Assembly (NCBI RefSeq): GCF_000377905.1
Contig: NZ_KB898882.1
Span: 1-43,106 of the forward strand
Length of the DNA stretch: 43,106 bases
DNA from: Thioalkalivibrio sp. ALMg11
GTDB lineage: Bacteria > Pseudomonadota > Gammaproteobacteria > Ectothiorhodospirales > Ectothiorhodospiraceae
Direction of reading: 5' to 3'
This document shows, in pieces, positions 22,507 to 31,373 of this stretch. The notes beneath the pieces were generated by a model that was not told the origin of the DNA, did not search any database, and saw only the letters and a list, made by a program, of their open reading frames with translations. Position numbers and translations under genes: made by a program. Position 1 is the stretch's first letter; each line of letters begins with the position of its first letter.

Positions 22507-24867
22507 ATGCGCGCCCTGAACCGCAAGATCCTGCGCGATCTTGGCCACCTGAAGGGCCAGGCGGCGGCGATCGCGCTGGTCATTGCCAGCGGGGTGATGA
22601 CGCTGGTGATCGCGGTCACCAGCCTCGACGCCCTGACGCTCACCAAGGAGCGCTTCTACTCCGAATACCAGTTCGCCGACGTATTCGCGGAGATCACGCG
22701 CGCGCCGGAGAGTGCGGTGGAGCGTTTCCGCGATGCGCCGGGCATCAACCAGATCGAGACCCGGGTGCAGGCCCCGGTGCGCCTGGAGGTGGCCGGCTTC
22801 GACGACCCGATCCGCGGCACCGTGCTCTCCCTGCCGGATGGTGGCGAGCCGCTGCTGAACCGGCTCTACCTGCGCGAGGGGCGCCTGCCGGAGCCCGGGC
22901 GCGAGCGCGAGGTGGTGGTCAGCGAGGCCTTCGCCGAGGCGCACGGGCTGGGGGCCGGCGATGCCCTGCGGGCGATCATCGACGGGCGCCTGACCGACCT
23001 GCAGATCAGTGGCATCGCCCTGTCACCGGAGTTCGTTTACCAGATCAGCCCCACCGACCTGCTGCCGGACTATCAGCGCTACGGCATCCTGTGGATGAAC
23101 CGCCGCGCGCTGGCCGCCGCCTACGGGATGGAGGGGGCGTTCAACTCCGTGGCCGTGAGCCTGCAGGCGGGCGCCGACCCGGAGCCCGTGATCGAGGCCA
23201 TGGACCGAGCGCTGGCCCGCTACGGCGGCCTGGGGGCCTACGGGCGCGAGGACCAGTTCTCGCACCGCTTTCTGTCCGAGGAGCTGACCCAGCTGCGCAC
23301 GCAGGCGGCGATCCTGCCGACCATCTTCCTGGCGGTCGCGGCCTTCCTGCTGAATGTTGTGGTTGGACGCATCGTTCGCTCTCAGCGCGAGCCCATCGCG
23401 GTGCTCAAGGCCTTCGGCTATGGCAATGGTGCGATTGCCGTGCACTACGGCCTGCTGACCGGCGGCATTGTGCTGGTGGGCTGTGCACTGGGGCTCATGT
23501 TCGGGGCCTGGGCCGCACAGGGCCTGGCCGGGATCTACGCGGAGTACTTCCGCTTCCCGGAGATGAGCTTCCGCCTGCAGCCCTGGGTGATGGTGCTGGC
23601 GGTGGCCGTGGCGATGGGCGCGGCGATGCTCGGCACCTTCCGCGCGGTCTGGCAGGCGGTGCGGATGGCGCCGGCCGAGGCCATGCGCCCGCCGGCACCG
23701 GAGCATTTTCGCCGCGGCTGGCTGGAACGCACGGCGGCGTGGCGCGGGCTGGATCAGCCGACCCGCATCATCCTGCGCAACCTCGCGCGCCACCGGCTCA
23801 AGTCCGTCCTGTCGGTGATCGGGATCGGCCTGTCCGGTGGACTGTTGCTGATGGGCGCTTACCAGTTGAACGCGGTGGACCAGATGCTGGACACCCAGTA
23901 CGGCCAGGTGCTGCAGATGGACATCGACCTGCAGTTCACCGACCCGGTGCCGGCGCGGGTGGCCGGGGAGTTGCGCCATGAGCCGGGCGTGCTGGCGGTG
24001 GAGACCTTCCGCGCGGTGCCGGTACGCCTGGTCGGGGTGAACCGCGAGGAGCGCGTGCGCCTGCTGGGCCTGGACGCGGAGCCGCGCCTGCGTCAGTTGC
24101 CGATGGCCGGCGGGCGCGGCCGGTTGCCGCAGGAGGGCATCCTGCTGACCGACTACCTGGCCGAGCAGCTGGGGCTGCGCGTCGGTGACCCGGTGGAGCT
24201 GGAGATCCTGGAGGGGCGCCGGCGCACGGTCTCGGTGCCACTGGCCGGTGTGGTCGAGGAACCCATCGGCGTCGGCGCCTATATGCATCGCCTGGCGCTG
24301 AACCGACTGATCGGCGAGGGGCCGGCCGTCACCGGGGCCTGGCTGCTGACCGACCGCGCGCAGGAGGACGCCCTGTTCGCGCGGCTGTCCGATCGCCCGC
24401 GCGTGGCCAGCGTGGGCCTGATCGCGGAGGCCGAACGCAACATCCGCGAATACATCGGCGAGACGATCATCGTGTTTGCCATGGTGTTCGTCGCGCTGGC
24501 CGTATCCATCGCCTTCGCCGTGACCTACAACAACGCGCGCATCACCTATGCCGAACGCGCCCGCGACCTGGCCACGCTGGAGGTGCTTGGCTACTCGCGC
24601 GGTCAGGTCAGCTGGATCCTGCTGGGAGAGATCGCCGTGCTGACGATCGCGGCGATCCCGGTCGCCTGGCTCACCGGCACCGGCTTCGCCTGGCTGCTGA
24701 ACCAGGCCTTCGCGATGGACCTGTTGCGCGTGCCGTTCGTGATCACGCCCCAGGCCTACGGTTTCGCCGCGCTGGGCATCCTGGTCGCGGCCAGCCTGAC
24801 CGCGTTCCTCGCCTGGCGCCGCCTGCAGCATCTCGACCGCGTGCAGGCCCTTAAGGCCGCGGAGTAA
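22507..24867 (+). CDS. FtsX-type ABC transporter permease
   Basis: A 786-aa permease with two FtsX-like units. A first helix (about 17-37) is followed by a large periplasmic domain, then three helices (near 270-290, 317-340, 360-385). A second unit follows, with a helix near 430-450, another periplasmic domain, and three helices near 655-680, 705-730 and 755-775. This topology is of the large LolCE/YbbP or DevC-like class. The AVLKAFGYGN and ATLEVLGYSRGQ segments are the coupling helices that contact the ATPase. It probably forms an exporter with the upstream ATPase and the adaptor gene at 25441. The cargo is unknown. Confidence 0.9.
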   Translation: MRALNRKILRDLGHLKGQAAAIALVIASGVMTLVIAVTSLDALTLTKERFYSEYQFADVFAEITRAPESAVERFRDAPGINQIETRVQAPVRLEVAGFDDPIRGTVLSLPDGGEPLLNRLYLREGRLPEPGREREVVVSEAFAEAHGLGAGDALRAIIDGRLTDLQISGIALSPEFVYQISPTDLLPDYQRYGILWMNRRALAAAYGMEGAFNSVAVSLQAGADPEPVIEAMDRALARYGGLGAYGREDQFSHRFLSEELTQLRTQAAILPTIFLAVAAFLLNVVVGRIVRSQREPIAVLKAFGYGNGAIAVHYGLLTGGIVLVGCALGLMFGAWAAQGLAGIYAEYFRFPEMSFRLQPWVMVLAVAVAMGAAMLGTFRAVWQAVRMAPAEAMRPPAPEHFRRGWLERTAAWRGLDQPTRIILRNLARHRLKSVLSVIGIGLSGGLLLMGAYQLNAVDQMLDTQYGQVLQMDIDLQFTDPVPARVAGELRHEPGVLAVETFRAVPVRLVGVNREERVRLLGLDAEPRLRQLPMAGGRGRLPQEGILLTDYLAEQLGLRVGDPVELEILEGRRRTVSVPLAGVVEEPIGVGAYMHRLALNRLIGEGPAVTGAWLLTDRAQEDALFARLSDRPRVASVGLIAEAERNIREYIGETIIVFAMVFVALAVSIAFAVTYNNARITYAERARDLATLEVLGYSRGQVSWILLGEIAVLTIAAIPVAWLTGTGFAWLLNQAFAMDLLRVPFVITPQAYGFAALGILVAASLTAFLAWRRLQHLDRVQALKAAE

Positions 24868-24892
24868 TGGCCACCGCACCACCCAATCACCA

Positions 24893-25080
24893 CGTAGGAT
24901 GTGATGAGCGAAGCGAATCGCATCGTTTGGAAACCCCGGCGACCCACCGATGCAAGATGGCGGCGAAACCGTATATGCCGGCCATTTGCGCGGCTTTCCG
25001 GCGCCGTCTTGATGCGATTCGCTTCGCTCGTCGCATCCTACGTGTGTGGGTTGTATTGCTCGGGGATGACCCCGGGCGCG
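24893..25080. repeat. Family 3 palindromic repeat, copy 1
   Basis: A 188-bp unit whose core has 32-bp inverted arms: CGTAGGATGTGATGAGCGAA at the left and the near-complement ending GCATCCTACG at 25041. A second copy lies 330 bp downstream. Between the arms is a GCGGCTTTCCGGCGCCG segment; after them, TATTGCTCGGGG and CCCCGGGCGCG. Confidence 0.85.
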
Positions 25081-25222
25081 GGGCAGGAGCCGATGGGGCG
25101 TAGCCAACGCTGCAATCGCCGAGAGGGCTCGGATCCTACGAGATTGGGGCCTCCTGGCTGAAGGGGTGTTCGCGGGTCGGGGTGTTTGGGGCGGCGCAAT
25201 GACCCCGGGCTCAGAGCAGCGA

Positions 25223-25412
25223 CGTAGGATGTGATGAGCGGAGCGAATCGCATCATCTGGAAGCCACGGGAATCCACCGATGCAGGAATGTGGCGAAACC
25301 GTGGATACCGGCCATTTGCGCGGCTTTCCGGCGCCGTCTTGATGCGATTCGCTTCGCTCGTCGCATCCTGCGTGTGGGGGGGGCGTATTGCTCGGGGGTG
25401 GCCCCGGGCGCG
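25223..25412. repeat. Family 3 palindromic repeat, copy 2
   Basis: Near-identical in its right two thirds to 24893-25080 and more diverged in the inner left part. The two copies fill most of the 573-bp gap between permease and adaptor genes; 25081-25222 holds nothing recognisable. Imperfect 32-bp arms allow a long hairpin. Confidence 0.85.
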
Positions 25413-25440
25413 TCGAGGCGGGATTTGCGAGACTGATGGC

Positions 25441-26634
25441 ATGTTGATGAAAAAGCGGATCACGATCGGGCTCGTGGTGCTGGCGGGGGTGGCGGCGCTG
25501 GTGTGGGCGTTGCGGCCGCAGCCGGTGCCGGTGTCGCTGACCGAGGTGCAGGCCGGGGCGTTCGAGGAGACGGTGCGCGAGGAGGGTCGTACCCGGCTGC
25601 GCGAGACCTATACCGTGTCGGCTCCGATTGCGGGCTACCTGCATCGTGTGGCGCTGGAGGAGGGCGACGCGGTGGCGCTGGGCGACACGTTGTTCCGCCT
25701 GGAGCCGTTGCCGACCCCGGCGCTGGACGCGCGCTCGCGCGAGCAGGCACGCGAGAACCTGGCCGCTGCGCGTTCGCGGCTGCAAAGCGCGGAGGCGAAC
25801 CTGGAGAACCTGCGGGCCGAGGCGCGGTTTGCCGAGTCCGAATATCGCCGCCACCAGGAGCTGTTCGACCGCGGGGCGGTCTCGGCGACCGAGCTGGAGC
25901 GTATGGAGACGATGCGCGACCGGGCGCGTTCGGCCGTGCGCGCGGGCGAGTCGGCGGTGGAGGTCGCGCGCAGCGAGATCGAGAGTGCCCGCGTGGTGCT
26001 GGATATCGCCAGCGGCCAGATGCCGGAATCCGAGGCGGATACCCTGTCCGTGCGTTCGCCCGCCGAGGGCGTGGTGCTGGAGCGCTACCGCTGCTGCGAG
26101 GGTACCATCGGCGCCGGCGAGCCGGTACTGGTCGTCGGCGATCTGGACGACCTGGAGGTGCAGGTGGACCTGCTGTCGATGGATGCGGTGCGCGTGGTGC
26201 CGGGCATGCGCGTACGTCTGACCGACTGGGGCCGCGATACGGAACTGGAGGCCACTGTCCGTCGAGTGCAGCCGTTTGGCTTTACCAAGATCTCTGCACT
26301 GGGCGTGGATGAGCAACGCGTGCCGGTGATCCTCGACCTGGACGCGGTGGAGGCGCGCATGGCTGGACTGGCGGTGGGCTACCGCGTGGAAGCCGAGTTC
26401 CTGCTGTGGGAGGGCGACGACGTGCTGCAGGTGCCGACCAGTGCCCTGTTCCGCGACCGTGGCGAGTGGTCGGTCTTCGTGGTCGCGGACGGGCGTGCCG
26501 AGCCGCGCCGGGTCGAGCTCGGCCGCCGCTCCGGATTCACCACCCAGATCCTGGCGGGCCTGGAGGCGGGCGAACGCGTCGTCACCCGCCCGGGCGACCG
26601 CGTGCAGGCCGGTACCCGCGTCGTCGAAAACTGA
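25441..26634 (+). CDS. HlyD/MacA-type periplasmic adaptor protein
   Basis: A 397-aa membrane fusion protein. One N-terminal helix (about 8-23, IGLVVLAGVAALVWAL) anchors it to the inner membrane. The first lipoyl half-motif lies near 60-90 (APIAGYLHRVALEEGD). A coiled-coil hairpin spans about 97-198 (charged Ala/Arg/Glu heptads). The second lipoyl half follows (VRSPAEGVVLERY, residues about 201-213), then the beta-barrel and membrane-proximal domains. The lipoyl half carries an unusual vicinal Cys pair (YRCCEG). It most likely links the upstream ABC ATPase/permease to an outer-membrane channel encoded elsewhere. An in-frame ATG at 25447 is an alternative start. Confidence 0.9.
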   Translation: MLMKKRITIGLVVLAGVAALVWALRPQPVPVSLTEVQAGAFEETVREEGRTRLRETYTVSAPIAGYLHRVALEEGDAVALGDTLFRLEPLPTPALDARSREQARENLAAARSRLQSAEANLENLRAEARFAESEYRRHQELFDRGAVSATELERMETMRDRARSAVRAGESAVEVARSEIESARVVLDIASGQMPESEADTLSVRSPAEGVVLERYRCCEGTIGAGEPVLVVGDLDDLEVQVDLLSMDAVRVVPGMRVRLTDWGRDTELEATVRRVQPFGFTKISALGVDEQRVPVILDLDAVEARMAGLAVGYRVEAEFLLWEGDDVLQVPTSALFRDRGEWSVFVVADGRAEPRRVELGRRSGFTTQILAGLEAGERVVTRPGDRVQAGTRVVEN

Positions 26635-26641
26635 CCTGTCC

Positions 26642-29146
26642 ATGGCCGAAACCCCGAATGCCTCGCCCGAGGCACTAGATGACCTGCTGAGTCCGCTGGA
26701 TGCCGCGCTGTCCGGGTGCGGTGCGGCCGTGCTGGTGGCCGAGCCGGGGGCCGGCAAGACCACGCGTGTGCCTTTGCACCTGGCCGATTCCGTGCCCGAG
26801 GGTCGGGTAATCGTGCTCCAGCCGCGCCGCTTGGCCGCGCGTATGGCGGCCACGTTCATGGCCGCGCAGCGCGGCGAGCCGGTTGGGCAGACGGTCGGCT
26901 ATCGCGTGCGCGACGAGCAGAAGGTCTCGGAGAACACCCGTGTGGAGCTGGTCACCGATGGCCTGTTCCTGCGTCGCATCCAGGCCGACCCGCTGCTGGA
27001 GGACGTCGGCGCGGTGGTGTTCGACGAATTCCATCTGCGCCGCCCCGAGGCCGAACTGGCGCTGGCCTTCGCGCTGCAGGTGCGCCGGCTGTTGCGCCCG
27101 GAGCTGCGCATCCTGGTGATGTCCGCCACCCTCGATGACGAAGCCGTGGCGCGCCTGCTGGCGGGGCCAGACGCGGACCCCGTGCCGGTGCTGCGGGCCC
27201 GCGGGCGGCAATTCCCGGTGGACGTGCGCTACGCGCCACCCGGGAAGGATGCGCCGCTGGCGGATGCCGTGGCGCAGGCGGTGCGCGAGGTGCTGGAGGC
27301 GGAGCCGGGTTCGCTGCTGGTCTTTCTGCCCGGCGAGCGCGAGATCCGCGAGGTGGCCGCGCGCCTGGGCGAGAAGATGGACACACCGGTTGGGCCCGCG
27401 CGGGTAGCCCCGTTGTTCGGGCGGTTGTCGGCGGAGGAACAGAACCGTGCGGTGCGCCCGGCCCCGGCGGGCGAGCGCAAGGTGGTGCTGGCCACGGACA
27501 TCGCCGAGACCAGCCTGACCATCGAGGGCGTGCGCGTGGTGATCGACGCGGGGCTGTCCCGCGAGCCGCGCTTCGATGCCGCGACCGGGCTTTCGCGGCT
27601 GGTCACGGTGCCGGCCTCGAAGGCCGCGGCCGAGCAGCGCGCTGGCCGCGGCGGGCGGACCGAGCCCGGTGTGGCCATCCGGCTGTGGTCCCGGGCCGAC
27701 GAGGTGCAGCGCCCGGACTACGCGACGCCGGGGCTGCAACAGGTGGATCTGCTGCCGTTGGCCCTGGAACTGGCGGGCTGGGGCGAGGCCGTGGCCGAAC
27801 TCGACTGGCTGGAGCCGCCGCCGGCGCACGGCATGGCGGCCGCGCAGGCGATCCTCGCGGAGCTGGGGGCGGTGGACGCGGCGGGCCGGATCACCGATCA
27901 CGGCCGCGCCCTGCTGCGCCTGCCCACACATCCACGCCTGGCGCACATGCTGCTGCGGGCCCGCGAGCGGGGGCTCTCGCGCCTGGCCTGCGAGCTGGCG
28001 GTGGTGGTCGAGGAGCCGGGGATGGCCGGGCCGGTCGCGCCACTGGAACTGGGGGAGCGCCTGGCGCAGGCGCGGCGTACTGGCGGACGCGCCTGGAAGG
28101 CCGGACTGCGGCGGCTGGAGCAGGCGTTGACGCGGCTGGAAGCCCGCGCTGGTCAAACGGATTCCGCACCGGACGAGGCGACGGCACTGGGGGTGCTGGC
28201 CGCGCTGGCCTGGCCCGAACGCATTGCGCGGCAACGCGGCGGACAGGCCGGGCGTTTTGTAATGGGCAATGGGCGGGGCGCGCTGCTGCCGGAGCGCGAA
28301 CGCCTGGCGCATGCCGACTACCTGGTCGCGGTGGACTGCACCGACGCCGAGCGCGAGGCGCGCATTCGCTGCGCGGTGGCGCTGGATCTGGCCGCCCTGG
28401 AACGCGAGGCGTCGGAGCTGTTCCACCGCGAGACGCGTTGCGACTGGGTGGAGGACGGCGCGCGACTGGAGAACGCGCGCATCCGCCGCATCGGCACGCT
28501 GGTGGTCGATCGGCAGATGGTCGCGCTGGACGACCCCGCGGCCACCATCCCGCGCTGGTGCGAGCGGCTGCGCCGCGAGGGGCTGGAGTTGCTGCCGTGG
28601 GATGATGCGGCGACTCAGCTGCGGACACGGATCCAACTATTGCATGAGGCGATGCCGGAGGCGGGCTTTCCGGACCTGCGCGATGCGGCGCTGCTGGTGG
28701 GCCTCGAGGATTGGCTGGGGCCGTACCTGGCCGGCATCACCCGCCGCCGGGATCTGGCGCGTCTGGACCTGGCGGCGATCCTGCGGGCGCGGCTGGACTG
28801 GGGGCATCAGCAACAGCTGGAACGCGAGGCGCCGACACGGATCGAGGTGCCCTCCGGGTCCGCCCACCGGGTCGACTACACCCAGAATCCCCCTGTTCTG
28901 GCGGTGAAGCTGCAGGAGCTGTTTGGCCTGGCGGTGACCCCGCGGGTGGCCGGCGGGCGGGTGGCCCTGGTGCTGCATCTGCTCTCGCCGGCGCGGCGCC
29001 CGGTGCAGGTGACGCAGGATCTGGAAAGCTTCTGGGAGAACGGCTACCCGGAGGTGCGGCGCGAGCTGAAGGGGCGCTATCCCAAGCATCCCTGGCCGGA
29101 GGACCCGTGGAGCGCGCCGGCGACGCGGCATGCGAAGCGGCGTTGA
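26642..29146 (+). CDS. hrpB: ATP-dependent helicase HrpB
   Basis: An 834-aa DEAH-type helicase of the HrpB family. Walker A AEPGAGKT is at 33-40, QPRRLAARM follows, the DExH box is DEFH at 128-131, motif III is MSATLDDE, and motif VI lies around AAAEQRAGRGGRT. The helicase-associated and HrpB C-terminal domains follow, ending in the characteristic YPKHPWPEDPWSA. The length fits the family. The function of HrpB is poorly defined; it has RNA-helicase-like features and is not essential in E. coli. The start is the ATG 7 bp after the adaptor stop; a longer frame inside the adaptor gene is rejected. It is probably co-transcribed with the adaptor. Confidence 0.93.
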   Translation: MAETPNASPEALDDLLSPLDAALSGCGAAVLVAEPGAGKTTRVPLHLADSVPEGRVIVLQPRRLAARMAATFMAAQRGEPVGQTVGYRVRDEQKVSENTRVELVTDGLFLRRIQADPLLEDVGAVVFDEFHLRRPEAELALAFALQVRRLLRPELRILVMSATLDDEAVARLLAGPDADPVPVLRARGRQFPVDVRYAPPGKDAPLADAVAQAVREVLEAEPGSLLVFLPGEREIREVAARLGEKMDTPVGPARVAPLFGRLSAEEQNRAVRPAPAGERKVVLATDIAETSLTIEGVRVVIDAGLSREPRFDAATGLSRLVTVPASKAAAEQRAGRGGRTEPGVAIRLWSRADEVQRPDYATPGLQQVDLLPLALELAGWGEAVAELDWLEPPPAHGMAAAQAILAELGAVDAAGRITDHGRALLRLPTHPRLAHMLLRARERGLSRLACELAVVVEEPGMAGPVAPLELGERLAQARRTGGRAWKAGLRRLEQALTRLEARAGQTDSAPDEATALGVLAALAWPERIARQRGGQAGRFVMGNGRGALLPERERLAHADYLVAVDCTDAEREARIRCAVALDLAALEREASELFHRETRCDWVEDGARLENARIRRIGTLVVDRQMVALDDPAATIPRWCERLRREGLELLPWDDAATQLRTRIQLLHEAMPEAGFPDLRDAALLVGLEDWLGPYLAGITRRRDLARLDLAAILRARLDWGHQQQLEREAPTRIEVPSGSAHRVDYTQNPPVLAVKLQELFGLAVTPRVAGGRVALVLHLLSPARRPVQVTQDLESFWENGYPEVRRELKGRYPKHPWPEDPWSAPATRHAKRR

Positions 29147-29185
29147 ATCGGGCTGGGCCGAGGTATGGGGGATGGGGCGCATGCC

Positions 29186-29233
29186 GCCGGTCGGCTTTGG
29201 CGGGAGCTTCGCCTGCAAGCAGGCTCCCACAAG
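29186..29233. repeat. Family 1 half palindrome
   Basis: Only the right half of a family 1 unit is present (GGCTTTGGCGGGAGCTTCGC, then CTGCAAGCAGGCTCCCAC). It is a remnant like the half units in array 2. It lies in the 219-bp gap after hrpB. Confidence 0.7.
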
Positions 29234-29365
29234 GGCCACTGCCTCAAGGGAGACACGATTGGTTTGGCCGATAACCGGTGTCTGTCAGACGGTGCGGCGC
29301 GCGGCGTTCTCCGGTAGTGTCGCGCTCAAGTCTATTTCGAGGCCCGTGCGAGGAAGCGAACCCCG

Positions 29366-29587
29366 ATGCTGAAGTTCCTGACCGTGATCCTGATCCTGCT
29401 GTTCGTCTGGTGGCGGGTGTCGCGCTGGATGGATGTGCGCCGCCGCCGCGCGCGGGGGGAGGATGTGTCCTATCAGGTGGACGTGAAGGGGTTTCGCCCG
29501 ATCACGGTACTCAGTGTCATCTTCCTGCTGCTGTACGGCGGCTACGTGATCTGGTTTGCCCTGAACGAGTGGTTCGAGCTGTTGTAG
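29366..29587 (+). CDS. Small two-helix membrane protein
   Basis: A 73-aa protein with two hydrophobic helices, residues 2-18 (LKFLTVILILLFVWWRV) and about 46-68 (ITVLSVIFLLLYGGYVIWFAL). They are joined by a basic, charged loop (DVRRRRARGEDVSYQVDVKG) that probably faces the cytoplasm. No family is recognised. GAGGAAG lies 16 bp upstream of the ATG, a little far for a ribosome site. It is the last plus-strand gene before the minus-strand pilR-pilS cluster, and a MITE-like element begins 12 bp after its stop. Confidence 0.7.
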   Translation: MLKFLTVILILLFVWWRVSRWMDVRRRRARGEDVSYQVDVKGFRPITVLSVIFLLLYGGYVIWFALNEWFELL

Positions 29588-29599
29588 GCCGGAGTCCGG

Positions 29600-29914
29600 C
29601 TAGGGAGGCGCTGATTGAATCGCGCGTTCGCGCTCGAGTCGCTTTTGCGTGCGAACAAGGCGCGGTGACTGCCGTGCAGTCATTCTGCACAAGGGAGCCG
29701 CAACGCTGTGCGTGCGCCCGTTTTCGTCAACAACGGGCGGCCGAGCCCGCTCTTTCAATCACTTGTCGGGTTGGCGCCCCCTGTTCCCCGATCCTGCGTT
29801 GCGTCGCTTGCGGGTAGAACCACTACCCGCTGCACGACGCGCCTTGTCTCGGAGCCTTCTCATTGAAAGGGGGGGCACCAACGCGAACGTGCGATTCAAT
29901 CAGCGTCTCCCTAG
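29600..29914. mobile_element. MITE-like element with 33-bp inverted ends
   Basis: Inverted ends at 29600-29632 and 29882-29914 match at 31 of 33 bases; the shared core is GCTGATTGAATCGC. Both ends show CTAG, which may be part of the ends or a 4-bp target duplication. The 315-bp unit has no open frame worth reporting. It contains small hairpins: GACTGC/GCAGTC, GCCCGTT/AACGGGC and GGGTAG/CTACCC. The right end overlaps the last bases of pilR: the CTA at 29911-29913 is the pilR TAG stop. Confidence 0.75.
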
Positions 29915-31305
29915 TCGATCCCGAGTTTCTTCAGGCGATAGCGCAACTGGCGAAAGCTGAGGCCGAGCAGGCGCGCGGCGGCCGTGCGGTTGCCGCCGGT
30001 CTGCTGCAGGGCGGTGGCGATGGCCTGGCGCTCCTGCGCGGCGAGCTGATCGTCCAGGGCGCTCTCCGCGCCGTCGACGCCGTTCTCGGGTTCGCCGTAC
30101 TCCGTGCCCGGGGTGGGTTCGGTGCCCAGACCGTTCGCCGGCAGGTCGATGTTGCCGGCGCGGATCAGCGGCCCTTCGCACAACGTCGCGGCGCGCTCCA
30201 GGATGTTCTCCAGTTCGCGGACGTTGCCGGGGAAGCCGTGCCCCTGCAGGGCCGCGAGGGCGTCGGGTGCCAGCTCCAGGTCGCCGGTCTGCCACTGCTC
30301 GCCGATGCGCCGCAGGATGCGCGTGGCCAGGCGTTCGATGTCGCCGCGGCGCTCGCGCAGCGGCGGCACTTTCAGCTCGATCACGTTCAGGCGGTAGTAG
30401 AGGTCCTGGCGAAAGCGGCCCTCGCGCACGGCCTTTTCCAGATCGTGGTGGGTGGCGCTGAGGATGCGTACGTCGACCGGGATCTCGCGGGTGCCGCCGA
30501 CCGGTTTGATGGCGCGTTCCTGGATGGCGCGCAGCAGCTTCACCTGCATCGGCAGCGGGAGATCGGCGACCTCGTCGAGGAACAGCGTGCCGCCGTCGGC
30601 GGACTGGAACAGGCCGGTGTGGTCCTGGGTGGCCCCGGTGAAGGCGCCCTTGCGGTGGCCGAAGAACTCGCTCTCCATCAGTTCGCCGGGGATGGCGCCG
30701 CAGTTGACCGGCACGAACGGGCGCTCGGCACGCGGGCCGAGGCGATGGATCTCGCGCGCGACCAGCTCCTTGCCGGACCCGGATTCGCCGGAGATGAACA
30801 CCGGCGCCTGGCTGCGCGCCAGCTTGTGGATGGTGGCGCGCAGGCGCTGCATGGGCTCGGACTGGCCCAGCAGGGGACTGTCATCGGGGGTGGCCGGGGC
30901 CGTGTCGTCACCGGGCTCTTCCGCAGTCGGGGCGCCCGGCTCCAGGCGCAGGGCGGTATCGATCAGCTCGCGCAGCTGTTTCAGGTCCACCGGCTTGCTG
31001 ACGAAGTCGAAGGCCCCGAGCTTCAGGGCGAGGACGGCGGTGTCTACGCTGCCGTGGGCGGTGATGACGGCCACGGGGAGCTCCGGACGTTCGCTCTGGA
31101 TGTGGCGGACGAGGTCGAGTCCGTCGCCGTCCGGCAGGCGCATGTCGGTCAGGCACAGGTCAAAGTTGTGCTCGGCGATCAGGGCGCGGGCCGGCTCCAG
31201 GCGGTCGGCCGTGGTGGCCTCCAGGCCCATGCGCGCCAGGGTGATCTCGAGCAGTTCGCAGATGTCGGGCTCGTCGTCCACGACCAGCACGTGACGGATA
31301 CTCAT
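29911..31305 (-). CDS. pilR: NtrC-family response regulator PilR
   Basis: A 464-aa sigma-54 activator, the response regulator for type IV pilus genes. The receiver domain has D10/D11, phospho-acceptor D54 and K104. The AAA+ domain has Walker A GESGSGKE (173-180), the sigma-54 contact loop GAFTGA (220-225) and Walker B LFLDE (241-245). The C-terminal Fis-type helix-turn-helix is NRTAAARLLGLSFRQLRYRL (441-460). The identity as PilR, rather than another NtrC-type regulator, rests on the adjacent PilS-like kinase. The start at 31305 follows AGGAAAC. The stop codon lies at the edge of a MITE-like element, so the native C-terminus may have been altered by a few residues. Confidence 0.9.
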   Translation of the reverse strand: MSIRHVLVVDDEPDICELLEITLARMGLEATTADRLEPARALIAEHNFDLCLTDMRLPDGDGLDLVRHIQSERPELPVAVITAHGSVDTAVLALKLGAFDFVSKPVDLKQLRELIDTALRLEPGAPTAEEPGDDTAPATPDDSPLLGQSEPMQRLRATIHKLARSQAPVFISGESGSGKELVAREIHRLGPRAERPFVPVNCGAIPGELMESEFFGHRKGAFTGATQDHTGLFQSADGGTLFLDEVADLPLPMQVKLLRAIQERAIKPVGGTREIPVDVRILSATHHDLEKAVREGRFRQDLYYRLNVIELKVPPLRERRGDIERLATRILRRIGEQWQTGDLELAPDALAALQGHGFPGNVRELENILERAATLCEGPLIRAGNIDLPANGLGTEPTPGTEYGEPENGVDGAESALDDQLAAQERQAIATALQQTGGNRTAAARLLGLSFRQLRYRLKKLGID

Positions 31306-31373
31306 GCGCCTGTTTCCTTTGGCGAATCGTCTTTCTGGGGAACCTGGGGTACCAGCGCGAGTGTGGACATGAA

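Noticed and set aside
23023-26859. 1278-codon minus-strand open frame
   Set aside because: It is antisense to the permease, adaptor and hrpB genes, all of which have clear motifs. Long antisense frames are expected in DNA this GC-rich, and the translation is low-complexity (His/Arg/Gln-rich).
29588-29910. Small protein gene in the gap before pilR
   Set aside because: The plus-strand frames there start inside the element ends and lack ribosome sites; the inverted-end structure explains the region better.
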